A stretch of 64,000 nt of DNA, taken from contig CM057475.1 of assembly GCA_030035585.1 (NCBI GenBank), positions 629,501-693,500 of the forward strand. The letters run 5' to 3'. This DNA is from Dugong dugon (taxonomy: Eukaryota > Chordata > Mammalia > Sirenia > Dugongidae). The notes beneath the pieces were generated by a model. That model was not told the origin of the DNA. It made no database searches and worked only from the letters and a program-made list of their open reading frames with translations. The position numbers and the translations under genes were made by a program. Positions 22,107 through 35,099 of the stretch are shown here, one piece after another (positions within the stretch are counted from its first letter, which is position 1; the number at the start of each line of letters is the position of its first letter).

Positions 22107-25100
22107 TTAAGCAGCTTGAGGGAAAAGCTAAGTTTTGGTTTCTCTTTCATATTGTTAAAGGGGAACTTAAACCTACTGCTAACAAAGTTTTTACTCAGGA
22201 GAACTAGGGTTTTGCCTCCTTCGCGTTCCAGAACGGGAGAAACGCGGTTTCTCTTCTCCTCCGGCGATACCGTCTGTAAAGCCCTATTCTCAGCTTCGCA
22301 GCACAGAATGCCTCCCGGAATACTGGAAAGCCAGAACGGCTTCAAGTAGTTGAAAGGGAAAAAAGTCTTAGGCTTTATCCAGGTAGACAATGCACAGGCA
22401 ACGTTCTTAGGCATGAAACACAGAGAGACTTTCAAACACAGAAAGTGAATCGTGCTCCGTTCATCCCCAGGCTGAGAGCAACAAGCTCATGCTTTCTCTT
22501 GCAGGCAGGGAAGAAGCTACATGCTGATGTTAAGCACACAAGCTTGAGTTACAAAAACTGAACCTATTCTGCTGTCCTCTAGCTGAAGGCAGACAATCTA
22601 CCTGTTTGGCTTTGAAAGCCAATACTACCTTCATTCCTGGTAGGCAAACTTCCCTTTGAAAACCAGGGGATTCAAATACGTGCTAGGCCTGCACTCTCCA
22701 GCCTTCTCCCAAGCAGGGAACATTGGAGAAAGCAGCTTGTGCTGGGCGGACACTTTCTCCTAACAAAACTGAAAACTTAAGTAGATTCAGTTAAGCAGCT
22801 TGACGGAGAACGCTAAGTTTTGGTTTCTCTTTCATATTGTTAAAGGGGAACTTAAACCTACTGCTAACAAAGTTTTTACTCAGGAGAACTAGGCTTTTGC
22901 CTCCCTCGCGTTCCAGAATGGGAGAAACGCGGTTTCTCTTCTCCTTTAGCGATACCGTTGTAAAGCCCTATTCTCAACTACGCAGCACAGAATGCCTCCC
23001 GGAATGCTAGAAAGCCTGAACGGCTTCAACTAGTTGAAAGGGAAAAAAGTCTTAGGCTGTATCCAGGTAGACAATGCACAGGCAACGTTCTTAGGCATGT
23101 AACAGAGAGGGACTTTCAAACACAGAAAGTGAATCGTGCTCCGTTCATCCCCAGGCTGAGAGCAACAAGCTCATGCTTTCTCTTTCAGGCAGGGAAGAAG
23201 CTACATGCTGGTGTTAAGCACACAAGCTTTAGTCAGCAAAACCTAACCTCTTCTGCTATCCTCTAGCTGAAGGCAGACAATCTACCTGTTTGGCTTTGAA
23301 AGCCACTAGTACCTTCTTTCCTGATAGGCAAAATTCCCTTTGAAAACCAGGGGATTCAAATACTTGCTAGGCCTGCACTCTCCAGCCTTCTCCCAAGCAG
23401 GGAAGATTGGAGATAGCAGCTTGTGCTGGCCGGACACTTTCTTCTAACAAAACTGAAAACTTAAGTAGATTCAGTTAAGCAGCTTGAGGGAAAAGCTAAG
23501 TTTTGGTTTCTCTTTCATATTGTTAAAGGGGAACTTAAACCTACTGCTAACAAAGTTTTTACTCAGGAGAACTAGGGTTTTGCCTCCTTCGCGTTCCAGA
23601 ACGGGAGAAACGCGGTTTCTCTTCTCCTCCGGCGATACCGTCTGTAAAGCCCTATTCTCAGCTTCGCAGCACAGAATGCCTCCCGGAATACTGGAAAGCC
23701 AGAACGGCTTCAAGTAGTTGAAAGGGAAAAAAGTCTTAGGCTTTATCCAGGTAGACAATGCACAGGCAACGTTCTTAGGCATGAAACACAGAGAGACTTT
23801 CAAACACAGAAAGTGAATCGTGCTCCGTTCATCCCCAGGCTGAGAGCAACAAGCTCATGCTTTCTCTTGCAGGCAGGGAAGAAGCTACATGCTGATGTTA
23901 AGCACACAAGCTTGAGTTACAAAAACTGAACCTATTCTGCTGTCCTCTAGCTGAAGGCAGACAATCTACCTGTTTGGCTTTGAAAGCCAATACTACCTTC
24001 ATTCCTGGTAGGCAAACTTCCCTTTGAAAACCAGGGGATTCAAATACGTGCTAGGCCTGCACTCTCCAGCCTTCTCCCAAGCAGGGAACATTGGAGAAAG
24101 CAGCTTGTGCTGGGCGGACACTTTCTCCTAACAAAACTGAAAACTTAAGTAGATTCAGTTAAGCAGCTTGACGGAGAACGCTAAGTTTTGGTTTCTCTTT
24201 CATCTTGTGAAAGGGGAACTTAAACCTACTGCTAACAAAGTTTTTACTCAGGAGAACTAGGCTTTTGCCTCCCTCGCGTTCCAGAATGGGAGAAACGCGG
24301 TTTCTCTTCTCCTTTAGCGATACCGTTGTAAAGCCCTATTCTCAACTACGCAGCACAGAATACATCCCGGAATGCTAGAAAGCCTGAACGGCTTCAACTA
24401 GTTGAAAGGGAAAAAAGTCTTAGGCTGTATCCAGGTAGACAATGCACAGGCAACGTTCTTAGGCATGTAACAGAGAGGGACTTTCAAACACAGAAAGTGA
24501 ATCGTGCTCCGTTCATCCCCAGGCTGACAGCAACAAGCTCATGCTTTCTCTTTCAGGCAGGGAAGAAGCTACATGCTCGTGTTAAGCACAAAAGATTTAG
24601 TCAGCAAAACCGAACCTCGTCTGCTGTCCTCTAGCTGAAGGCAGACAATCTACCTGTTTGGCTTTGAAAGCCACTAGGACCTTCTTTCCTGATAGGGAAA
24701 ATTCCATTTGAAAACCAGGGGATTCAAATACGTGCTAGGCCTGCACTCTCCAGCCTTCTTCCAAGCAGGGAACATTGGAGAAAGGAGCTTGTGCTGGGCG
24801 GACACATTCTCCTAACAAAACTGAAAACTTAAGTAGATTCTGTTAAGCAGCTTGAAGGAGAACGCTGTCGTTTGCTTTCTCTTTCATATGGTGAATAGGG
24901 AACTTAAACCTACTGCTACCAAAATTTTTACTCAGGGCAACTAAGGTTTTGCCTCCCTCGCGTTCCAGAATGGGAGAAACGCGGTTTCTCTTCTCCTTTA
25001 GCGATACCGTTGTAAAGCCCTATTCTCAACTACGCAGCACGGAATGCCTCCCGGAATGCTAGAAAGCCTGAACGGCTTCAACTAGTTGAAAGGGAAAAAA

Positions 25101-26210
25101 GTCTTAGGCTTTATCCAGGTAGACAATGCACAGGCAACGTTCTTAGGCATGTAACACAGAGGGACTTTCAAACACAGAAAGTGAATCGTGCTCCGTTCAT
25201 CCCCAGGCTGAGAGCAACAAGCTCATGCTTTCTCTATCAGGCAGGGAAGAAGCTACATGCTCGTGTTAAGCACGAAAGCTTTAGTCAGCAAAACCGAACC
25301 TCTTCTGCTGTCCTCTAGCTGAAGGCAGACAATCTACCTGTTTAGCTTTGAAAGCCAATACTACCTTCATTCCTGGTAGGCAAACTTCCCTTTGAAAACC
25401 AGGGGATTCAAATACGTGCTAGGCCTGCACTCTCCGGCCTTCTCCCAAGCAGGGAACATTGGAGAAAGGAGCTTGTGCTGGGCAGACACTTTCTCCTAAC
25501 AAAACTGAAAACTTAAGTAGATTCAGTTAAGCAGCTTGACGGAGAACGCTGTCGTTTGCTTTCTCTTTCATATGGTGAATAGGGAACTTAAACCTACTGC
25601 TACCAAAACTTTTACTCAGGGGAACTACGGTTTTGCCTCCCTCGCGTTGCAGAATGGGAGAAACGCGGTTTCTCTTCTCCTTTAGCGATACCGTTGTAAA
25701 GCCCTATTCTCAACTACGCAGCACAGAATACATCCCGGAATGCTAGAAAGCCTGAACGGCTTCAACTAGTTGAAAGGGAAAAAAGTCTTAGGCTTTATCC
25801 AGGTAGACAATGCACAGGCAACGTTCTTAGGCATGTAACACAGAGGGACTTTCAAACACAGAAAGTGAATCGTGCTCCGTTCATCCCCAGGCTGAGAGCA
25901 ACAAGCTCATGCATTCTCTTGCAGGCAGGGAAGAAGCTACATGCTGGTATTAAGCACACAAGCTTTAGTTACCAAAACTGAACCTCTTCTGCTGTCCTCT
26001 AGCTGAAGGCAGACAATCTACCAGTTTGACTTTGAAAGCCACTAGTACCTTCTTTCCTGATAGGCAAAATTCCCTTTGAAAACCAGGGGATTCAAATACT
26101 TGCTAGGCCTGCACTCTCCAGCCTTCTCCCAAGCAGGGAAGATTGGAGATAGCAGCTTGTGCTGGCCGGACACTTTCTTCTAACAAAACTGAAAACTTAA
26201 GTAGATTCAG
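22107..26210. repeat. 6-monomer HOR, variant E1-F2-E1-F1-G-D (4104 bp)
   Basis: Monomers start at 22107 (E1), 22791 (F2), 23475 (E1), 24159 (F1), 24843 (G) and 25527 (D), all 684 bp. The first position is E1 instead of E2, as expected after a D of the B-C-D lineage. F1 has lost its AAGCTT site through a C to A change at 24595. Confidence 0.93.
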
Positions 26211-29200
26211 TTAAGCAGCTTGAGGGAAACGCTAAGTTTTGGTTTCTCTTTCATATTGTTAAAGGGGAACTTAAACCTACTGCTAACAAAGTTTTTACTC
26301 AGGAGAACTAGGGTTTTGCCTCCTTCGCGTTCCAGAACGGGAGAAACGCGGTTTCTCTTCTCCTCCGGCGATACCGTCTGTAAAGCCCTATTCTCAGCTT
26401 CGCAGCACAGAATGCCTCCCGGAATACTGGAAAGCCAGAACGGCTTCAAGTAGTTGAAAGGGAAAAAAGTCTTAGGCTTTATCCAGGTAGACAATGCACA
26501 GGCAACGTTCTTAGGCATGAAACACAGAGAGACTTTCAAACACAGAAAGTGAATCGTGCTCCGTTCATCCCCAGGCTGAGAGCAACAAGCTCATGCTTTC
26601 TCTTGCAGGCAGGGAAGAAGCTACATGCTGATGTTAAGCACACAAGCTTGAGTTACAAAAACTGAACCTATTCTGCTGTCCTCTAGCTGAAGGCAGACAA
26701 TCTACCTGTTTGGCTTTGAAAGCCAATACTACCTTCATTCCTGGTAGGCAAACTTCCCTTTGAAAACCAGGGGATTCAAATACGTGCTAGGCCTGCACTC
26801 TCCAGCCTTCTCCCAAGCAGGGAACATTGGAGAAAGCAGCTTGTGCTGGGCGGACACTTTCTCCTAACAAAACTGAAAACTTAAGTAGATTCAGTTAAGC
26901 AGCTTGACGGAGAACGCTAAGTTTTGGTTTCTCTTTCATATTGTTAAAGGGGAACTTAAACCTACTGCTAACAAAGTTTTTACTCAGGAGAACTAGGCTT
27001 TTGCCTCCCTCGCGTTCCAGAATGGGAGAAACGCGGTTTCTCTTCTCCTTTAGCGATACCGTTGTAAAGCCCTATTCTCAACTACGCAGCACAGAATGCC
27101 TCCCGGAATGCTAGAAAGCCTGAACGGCTTCAACTAGTTGAAAGGGAAAAAAGTCTTAGGCTGTATCCAGGTAGACAATGCACAGGCAACGTTCTTAGGC
27201 ATGTAACAGAGAGGGACTTTCAAACACAGAAAGTGAATCGTGCTCCGTTCATCCCCAGGCTGAGAGCAACAAGCTCATGCTTTCTCTTTCAGGCAGGGAA
27301 GAAGCTACATGCTGGTGTTAAGCACACAAGCTTTAGTCAGCAAAACCTAACCTCTTCTGCTATCCTCTAGCTGAAGGCAGACAATCTACCTGTTTGGCTT
27401 TGAAAGCCACTAGTACCTTCTTTCCTGATAGGCAAAATTCCCTTTGAAAACCAGGGGATTCAAATACTTGCTAGGCCTGCACTCTCCAGCCTTCTCCCAA
27501 GCAGGGAAGATTGGAGATAGCAGCTTGTGCTGGCCGGACACTTTCTTCTAACAAAACTGAAAACTTAAGTAGATTCAGTTAAGCAGCTTGAGGGAAAAGC
27601 TAAGTTTTGGTTTCTCTTTCATATTGTTAAAGGGGAACTTAAACCTACTGCTAACAAAGTTTTTACTCAGGAGAACTAGGGTTTTGCCTCCTTCGCGTTC
27701 CAGAACGGGAGAAACGCGGTTTCTCTTCTCCTCCGGCGATACCGTCTGTAAAGCCCTATTCTCAGCTTCGCAGCACAGAATGCCTCCCGGAATACTGGAA
27801 AGCCAGAACGGCTTCAAGTAGTTGAAAGGGAAAAAAGTCTTAGGCTTTATCCAGGTAGACAATGCACAGGCAACGTTCTTAGGCATGAAACACAGAGAGA
27901 CTTTCAAACACAGAAAGTGAATCGTGCTCCGTTCATCCCCAGGCTGAGAGCAACAAGCTCATGCTTTCTCTTGCAGGCAGGGAAGAAGCTACATGCTGAT
28001 GTTAAGCACACAAGCTTGAGTTACAAAAACTGAACCTATTCTGCTGTCCTCTAGCTGAAGGCAGACAATCTACCTGTTTGGCTTTGAAAGCCAATACTAC
28101 CTTCATTCCTGGTAGGCAAACTTCCCTTTGAAAACCAGGGGATTCAAATACGTGCTAGGCCTGCACTCTCCAGCCTTCTCCCAAGCAGGGAACATTGGAG
28201 AAAGCAGCTTGTGCTGGGCGGACACTTTCTCCTAACAAAACTGAAAACTTAAGTAGATTCAGTTAAGCAGCTTGACGGAGAACGCTAAGTTTTGGTTTCT
28301 CTTTCATCTTGTGAAAGGGGAACTTAAACCTACTGCTAACAAAGTTTTTACTCAGGAGAACTAGGCTTTTGCCTCCCTCGCGTTCCAGAATGGGAGAAAC
28401 GCGGTTTCTCTTCTCCTTTAGCGATACCGTTGTAAAGCCCTATTCTCAACTACGCAGCACAGAATGCCTCCCGGAATGCTAGAAAGCCTGAACGGCTTCA
28501 ACTAGTTGAAAGGGAAAAAAGTCTTAGGCTGTATCCAGGTAGACAATGCACAGGCAACGTTCTTAGGCATGTAACAGAGAGGGACTTTCAAACACAGAAA
28601 GTGAATCGTGCTCCGTTCATCCCCAGGCTGACAGCAACAAGCTCATGCTTTCTCTTTCAGGCAGGGAAGAAGCTACATGCTCGTGTTAAGCACAAAAGCT
28701 TTAGTCAGCAAAACCGAACCTCGTCTGCTGTCCTCTAGCTGAAGGCAGACAATCTACCTGTTTGGCTTTGAAAGCCACTAGGACCTTCTTTCCTGATAGG
28801 GAAAATTCCATTTGAAAACCAGGGGATTCAAATACGTGCTAGGCCTGCACTCTCCAGCCTTCTTCCAAGCAGGGAACATTGGAGAAAGGAGCTTGTGCTG
28901 GGCGGACACATTCTCCTAACAAAACTGAAAACTTAAGTAGATTCTGTTAAGCAGCTTGAAGGAGAACGCTGTCGTTTGCTTTCTCTTTCATATGGTGAAT
29001 AGGGAACTTAAACCTACTGCTACCAAAATTTTTACTCAGGGCAACTAAGGTTTTGCCTCCCTCGCGTTCCAGAATGGGAGAAACGCGGTTTCTCTTCTCC
29101 TTTAGCGATACCGTTGTAAAGCCCTATTCTCAACTACGCAGCACGGAATGCCTCCCGGAATGCTAGAAAGCCTGAACGGCTTCAACTAGTTGAAAGGGAA

Positions 29201-30314
29201 AAAAGTCTTAGGCTTTATCCAGGTAGACAATGCACAGGCAACGTTCTTAGGCATGTAACACAGAGGGACTTTCAAACACAGAAAGTGAATCGTGCTCCGT
29301 TCATCCCCAGGCTGAGAGCAACAAGCTCATGCTTTCTCTATCAGGCAGGGAAGAAGCTACATGCTCGTGTTAAGCACGAAAGCTTTAGTCAGCAAAACCG
29401 AACCTCTTCTGCTGTCCTCTAGCTGAAGGCAGACAATCTACCTGTTTGGCTTTGAAAGCCAATACTACCTTCATTCCTGGTAGGCAAACTTCCCTTTGAA
29501 AACCAGGGGATTCAAATACGTGCTAGGCCTGCACTCTCCGGCCTTCTCCCAAGCAGGGAACATTGGAGAAAGGAGCTTGTGCTGGGCGGACACTTTCTCC
29601 TAACAAAACTGAAAACTTAAGTAGATTCAGTTAAGCAGCTTGACGGAGAACGCTGTCGTTTGCTTTCTCTTTCATATGGTGAATAGGGAACTTAAACCTA
29701 CTGCTACCAAAACTTTTACTCAGGGGAACTACGGTTTTGCCTCCCTCGCGTTGCAGAATGGGAGAAACGCGGTTTCTCTTCTCCTTTAGCGATACCGTTG
29801 TAAAGCCCTATTCTCAACTACGCAGCACAGAATACATCCCGGAATGCTAGAAAGCCTGAACGGCTTCAACTAGTTGAAAGGGAAAAAAGTCTTAGGCTTT
29901 ATCCAGGTAGACAATGCACAGGCAACGTTCTTAGGCATGTAACACAGAGGGACTTTCAAACACAGAAAGTGAATCGTGCTCCGTTCATCCCCAGGCTGAG
30001 AGCAACAAGCTCATGCTTTCTCTTTCAGGCAGGGAAGAAGCTACATGCTGGTGTTAAGCACACAAGCTTTAGTCAGCAAAACCTAACCTCTTCTGCTATC
30101 CTCTAGCTGAAGGCAGACAATCTACCTGTTTGGCTTTGAAAGCCACTAGTACCTTCTTTCCTGATAGGCAAAATTCCCTTTGAAAACCAGGGGATTCAAA
30201 TACTTGCTAGGCCTGCACTCTCCAGCCTTCTCCCAAGCAGGGAAGATTGGAGATAGCAGCTTGTGCTGGCCGGACACTTTCTTCTAACAAAACTGAAAAC
30301 TTAAGTAGATTCAG
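26211..30314. repeat. 6-monomer HOR E2-F2-E1-F1-G-D (4104 bp), hybrid 3' end
   Basis: Monomers start at 26211 (E2), 26895 (F2), 27579 (E1), 28263 (F1, but with the F2-type GAATGCC), 28947 (G) and 29631 (D). The G monomer changes to a C-type tail between 29340 (last G-specific base, CTCTATCAGG) and 29449 (GTTTGGC instead of GTTTAGC). The following D has the tail that normally precedes E1. The end of this HOR is therefore a G/C hybrid followed by a B-C-D-lineage D. Confidence 0.9.
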
Positions 30315-31681
30315 TTAAGCAGCTTGAGGGAAACGCTAAGTTTTGGTTTGTCTTTCATATTGTTAAAGGGGAACTTAAACCTACTGCTAACAAAGTTTTT
30401 ACTCAGGAGAACTAGGGTTTTGCCTCCTTCGCGTTCCAGAACGGGAGAAACGCGGTTTCTCTTCTCCTCCGGCGATACCGTCTGTAAAGCCCTATTCTCA
30501 GCTTCGCAGCACAGAATGCCTCCCGGAATACTGGAAAGCCAGAACGGCTTCAAGTAGTTGAAAGGGAAAAAAGTCTTAGGCTTTATCCAGGTAGACAATG
30601 CACAGGCAACGTTCTTAGGCATGAAACACAGAGAGACTTTCAAACACAGAAAGTGAATCGTGCTCCGTTCATCCCCAGGCTGAGAGCAACAAGCTCATGC
30701 TTTCTCTTGCAGGCAGGGAAGAAGCTACATGCTGATGTTAAGCACACAAGCTTGAGTTACAAAAACTGAACCTATTCTGCTGTCCTCTAGCTGAAGGCAG
30801 ACAATCTACCTGTTTGGCTTTGAAAGCCAATACTACCTTCATTCCTGGTAGGCAAACTTCCCTTTGAAAACCAGGGGATTCAAATACGTGCTAGGCCTGC
30901 ACTCTCCAGCCTTCTCCCAAGCAGGGAACATTGGAGAAAGCAGCTTGTGCTGGGCGGACACTTTCTCCTAACAAAACTGAAAACTTAAGTAGATTCAGTT
31001 AAGCAGCTTGACGGAGAACGCTAAGTTTTGGTTTCTCTTTCATCTTGTGAAAGGGGAACTTAAACCTACTGCTAACAAAGTTTTTACTCAGGAGAACTAG
31101 GCTTTTGCCTCCCTCGCGTTCCAGAATGGGAGAAACGCGGTTTCTCTTCTCCTTTAGCGATACCGTTGTAAAGCCCTATTCTCAACTACGCAGCACAGAA
31201 TGCCTCCCGGAATGCTAGAAAGCCTGAACGGCTTCAACTAGTTGAAAGGGAAAAAAGTCTTAGGCTGTATCCAGGTAGACAATGCACAGGCAACGTTCTT
31301 AGGCATGTAACAGAGAGGGACTTTCAAACACAGAAAGTGAATCGTGCTCCGTTCATCCCCAGGCTGAGAGCAACAAGCTCATGCTTTCTCTTTCAGGCAG
31401 GGAAGAAGCTACATGCTGGTGTTAAGCACACAAGCTTTAGTCAGCAAAACCAACATCTTCTGCTATCCTCTAGCTGAAGGCAGACAATCTACCTGTTTGG
31501 CTTTGAAAGCCACAAGGACCTTCTTTCCTGATAGGCAAAATTCCCTTTGAAAACCAGGGGATTCAAACACTTGCTAGGCCTGCACTCTCCAGCCTTTTCC
31601 CAAGCAGGGAACATTGGAGATAGCAGCTTGTGCTGGCCGGACACTTTCTTCTAACAAAACTGAAAACTTAAGTAGATTCAG

Positions 31682-32365
31682 TTAAGCAGCTTGAGGGAAA
31701 CGCTAAGTTTTGGTTTCTCTTTCATATTGTTAAAGGGGAACTTAAACCTACTGCTAACAAAGTTTTTACTCAGGAGAACTAGGGTTTTGCCTCCTTCGCG
31801 TTCCAGAACGGGAGAAAGGCGGTTTCTCTTCTCCTCCGGCGATACCGTCTGTAAAGCCCTATTCTCAGCTTCGCAGCACAGAATGCCTCCCGGAATGCTT
31901 GAAAGCCTGAACGGCTTCAAGTAGTTGAAAGGGTAAAAAGTCTTAGGCTGTATCCAGGTAGACAATGCACAGGCAACGTTCTTAGGCATGTAACACAGAG
32001 GGACTTTCAAACACAGAAAGTGAATCGTGCTCCGTTCATCCCCAGGCTGAGAGCAACAAGCTCATGCTTTCTCTTGCAGGCAGGGAAGAAGCTACATGCT
32101 CGTGTTAAGCACGAAAGCTTTAGTCAGCAAAACCGAACCTCTTCTGCTGTCCTCTAGCTGAAGGCAGACAATCTACCTGTTTGACTTTGAAAGCCAGTAG
32201 TACCTTCATTCCTGGTAGGCAAAATTCCCTTTGAAAACCAGGGGATTCAAATACTTGCTAGGCCTGCACTCTCCAGCCTTCTCCCAAGCAGGGAACATTG
32301 GAGAAAGCAGCTTGTGCTGGCCGGACACTCTCTTCTAACAAAACTGAAAACTTAAGTAGATTCAG
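31682..32365. repeat. Monomer type H (single copy in window)
   Basis: Length 684 bp. It is E-like, but with GAGAAAGGCGG (which breaks the dyad), GAATGCTTGAAAG, GGGTAAAAAG and a C/G-type tail (GCACGAAAGC). The lead-in has CCAACATC (1 bp shorter than usual) and CACAAGGACC. It supplies the 5' half of the H' monomers. Confidence 0.82.
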
Positions 32366-33048
32366 TTAAGCAGCTTGAGGGAAACGCTAAGTTTTGGTTT
32401 CTCTTTCATCTTGTGAAAGGGGAACTTATACCTACTGCTAACAAATTTTCTACTCAGGAGAACTACGGTTTTGCCTCCTTCGCGTTCCAGAACGGGAGAA
32501 ACGCGGTTTGTCTTCTCCTTTGGCGATACCGTCTGTAAAGCGGTATTCTCAGCCGCGTAGCCCAGAATACCTCCCGGAATGCTAGAAAGCCTCACCGGCT
32601 TCAACTGCTTGAAAGGGAGAAACGTCATACACTTTATCAAAGTAGACAATGCACAGGATCTGTCTTAGGCATGTAACGCAGAGGGACTTTCAAACACAGA
32701 AAGTGAATCGTGCCCCGTTCATCCCCAGACTGAGAGCAACAAGCTCATGCTTTCTCTATCAGGCAGGGAAGAAGCTACATGCTCGTGTTAAGCACGAAAG
32801 CTTTAGTCAGCAAAACCGAACCTCTTCTGCTGTCCTCTAGCTGAAGGCAGACAATCTACCTGTTTAGCTTTGAAAGCCAATACTACCTTCATTCCTGGTA
32901 GGCAAACTTCCCTTTGAAAACCAGGGGATTCAAATACGTGCTAGGCCTGCACTCTCCAGCCTTCTCCCAAGCAGGGAACATTGGAGAAAGGAGCTTGTGC
33001 TGGGCAGACACTTTCTCCTAACAAAACTGAAAACTTAAGTAGATTCAG
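32366..33048. repeat. Hybrid monomer C' (C head, G tail) joined to E1
   Basis: Length 683 bp. C-type states run through GGATCTGTC and GTGCCCCG up to the AGACTGAG at about 32728. G-type states start with CTCTATCAGG (A at about 32758) and continue through GTTTAGC and GGGCAGAC. G is normally followed by D, but here E1 follows. The second junction lies between 33017 (last G/D-specific base) and 33062 (first E1-specific base). Confidence 0.85.
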
Positions 33049-34415
33049 TTAAGCAGCTTGAGGGAAAAGCTAAGTTTTGGTTTCTCTTTCATATTGTTAA
33101 AGGGGAACTTAAACCTACTGCTAACAAAGTTTTTACTCAGGAGAACTAGGGTTTTGCCTCCTTCGCGTTCCAGAACGGGAGAAACGCGGTTTCTCTTCTC
33201 CTCCGGCGATACCGTCTGTAAAGCCCTATTCTCAGCTTCGCAGCACAGAATGCCTCCCGGAATACTGGAAAGCCAGAACGGCTTCAAGTAGTTGAAAGGG
33301 AAAAAAGTCTTAGGCTTTATCCAGGTAGACAATGCACAGGCAACGTTCTTAGGCATGAAACACAGAGAGACTTTCAAACACAGAAAGTGAATCGTGCTCC
33401 GTTCATCCCCAGGCTGAGAGCAACAAGCTCATGCTTTCTCTTGCAGGCAGGGAAGAAGCTACATGCTGATGTTAAGCACACAAGCTTGAGTTACAAAAAC
33501 TGAACCTATTCTGCTGTCCTCTAGCTGAAGGCAGACAATCTACCTGTTTGGCTTTGAAAGCCAATACTACCTTCATTCCTGGTAGGCAAACTTCCCTTTG
33601 AAAACCAGGGGATTCAAATACGTGCTAGGCCTGCACTCTCCAGCCTTCTCCCAAGCAGGGAACATTGGAGAAAGCAGCTTGTGCTGGGCGGACACTTTCT
33701 CCTAACAAAACTGAAAACTTAAGTAGATTCAGTTAAGCAGCTTGACGGAGAACGCTAAGTTTTGGTTTCTCTTTCATATTGTTAAAGGGGAACTTAAACC
33801 TACTGCTAACAAAGTTTTTACTCAGGAGAACTAGGCTTTTGCCTCCCTCGCGTTCCAGAATGGGAGAAACGCGGTTTCTCTTCTCCTTTAGCGATACCGT
33901 TGTAAAGCCCTATTCTCAACTACGCAGCACAGAATGCCTCCCGGAATGCTAGAAAGCCTGAACGGCTTCAACTAGTTGAAAGGGAAAAAAGTCTTAGGCT
34001 GTATCCAGGTAGACAATGCACAGGCAACGTTCTTAGGCATGTAACACGGAGGGACTTTCAAACACAGAAAGTGAATCGTGCTCCGTTCATCACCAGGCTG
34101 AGAGCAACAAGCTCATGCTTTCTCTTTCAGGCAGGGAAGAAGCTACATGCTGGTGTTAAGCAAACAAGCTTTAGTCAGCAAAACCAACATCTTTTGCTAT
34201 CCTCTAGCTGAAGGCAGACAATCTACCTGTTTGGCTTTGAAAGCCACTAGGACCTTCTTTCCTGATAGGCAAAATTCCCTTTGAAAACCAGGGGATTCAA
34301 ATACTTGCTAGGCCTGCACTCTCCAGCCTTTTCCCAAGCAGGGAACATTGGAGATAGCAGCTTGTGCTGGCCGGACACTTTCTTCTAACAAAACTGAAAA
34401 CTTAAGTAGATTCAG
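33049..34415. repeat. E1-F2 dimer bearing the left parental site of the 5.47 kb duplication
   Basis: Monomers start at 33049 (E1) and 33733 (F2, 683 bp). The 3' half of F2 carries rare states: AACACGGAGGG near 34043, CATCACCAGG near 34088, AAGCAAACAAG, and CCAACATCTTTTGC with a 1 bp loss. The same set recurs only in the monomer at 39203. Confidence 0.9.
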
Positions 34416-35099
34416 TTAAGCAGCTTGAGGGAAACGCTAAGTTTTGGTTTCTCTTTCATATTGTTAAAGGGGAACTTAAACCTACTGCTAACAAAGTTTT
34501 TACTCAGGAGAACTAGGGTTTTGCCTCCTTCGCGTTCCAGAACGGGAGAAAGGCGGTTTCTCTTCTCCTCCGGCGATACCGTCTGTAAAGCCCTATTCTC
34601 AGCTACGCAGCACAGAATGCCACCCGGAATGCTGGAAAGCCTGAACGGCTTCAACTAGTTGAAAGGGAAAAAAGTCTTAGGCTGTATCCAGGTAGACAAT
34701 GCACAGGCAACGTTCTTAGGCATGTAACACAGAGGGACTCTCAAACACAGAAAGTGAATCGTGCTCCGTTCATCCCCAGGCTGAGAGCAACAAGCTCATG
34801 CATTCTCTTGCAGGCAGGGAAGAAGCTACATGCTGGTATTAAGCACACAAGCTTTAGTTACCAAAACTGAACCTATTCTGCTGTCCTCTAGCTGAAGGCA
34901 GACAATCTACCAGTTTGACTTTGAAAGCCACTAGTACCTTCTTTCCTGATAGGCAAAATTCCCTTTGAAAACCAGGGGATTCAAATACTTGCTAGGCCTG
35001 CACTCTCCAGCCTTCTCCCAAGCAGGGAAGATTGGAGATAGCAGCTTGTGCTGGCCGGACACTTTCTTCTAACAAAACTGAAAACTTAAGTAGATTCAG
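34416..35099. repeat. Hybrid monomer H' (H head, A tail)
   Basis: Length 684 bp. The head has H/E states (CATATTGTT, GAGAAAGGCGG, CTCCGGCGATACC up to 34579). From 34605 it has A states (AGCTACGCAG, TGCCACCCGG, ACTCTCAAAC, GCATTCTCTTGC, GGTATTAAGC). The switch lies in a 26 bp interval. It recurs at 39885-40568. Confidence 0.87.

Larger units (their letters stand above)
30315..33048. repeat. Rearranged tetramer E-F1-H-C'
   Basis: Monomers start at 30315 (E2-like 5' end with the lead-in of an E1, private GTTTGTC at 30350), 30999 (F1 head with F2-like GAATGCC, 683 bp), 31682 (H) and 32366 (C', 683 bp). Total length is 2734 bp. H and C' occur only here, so this stretch is not part of either regular HOR. 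Confidence 0.88.
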
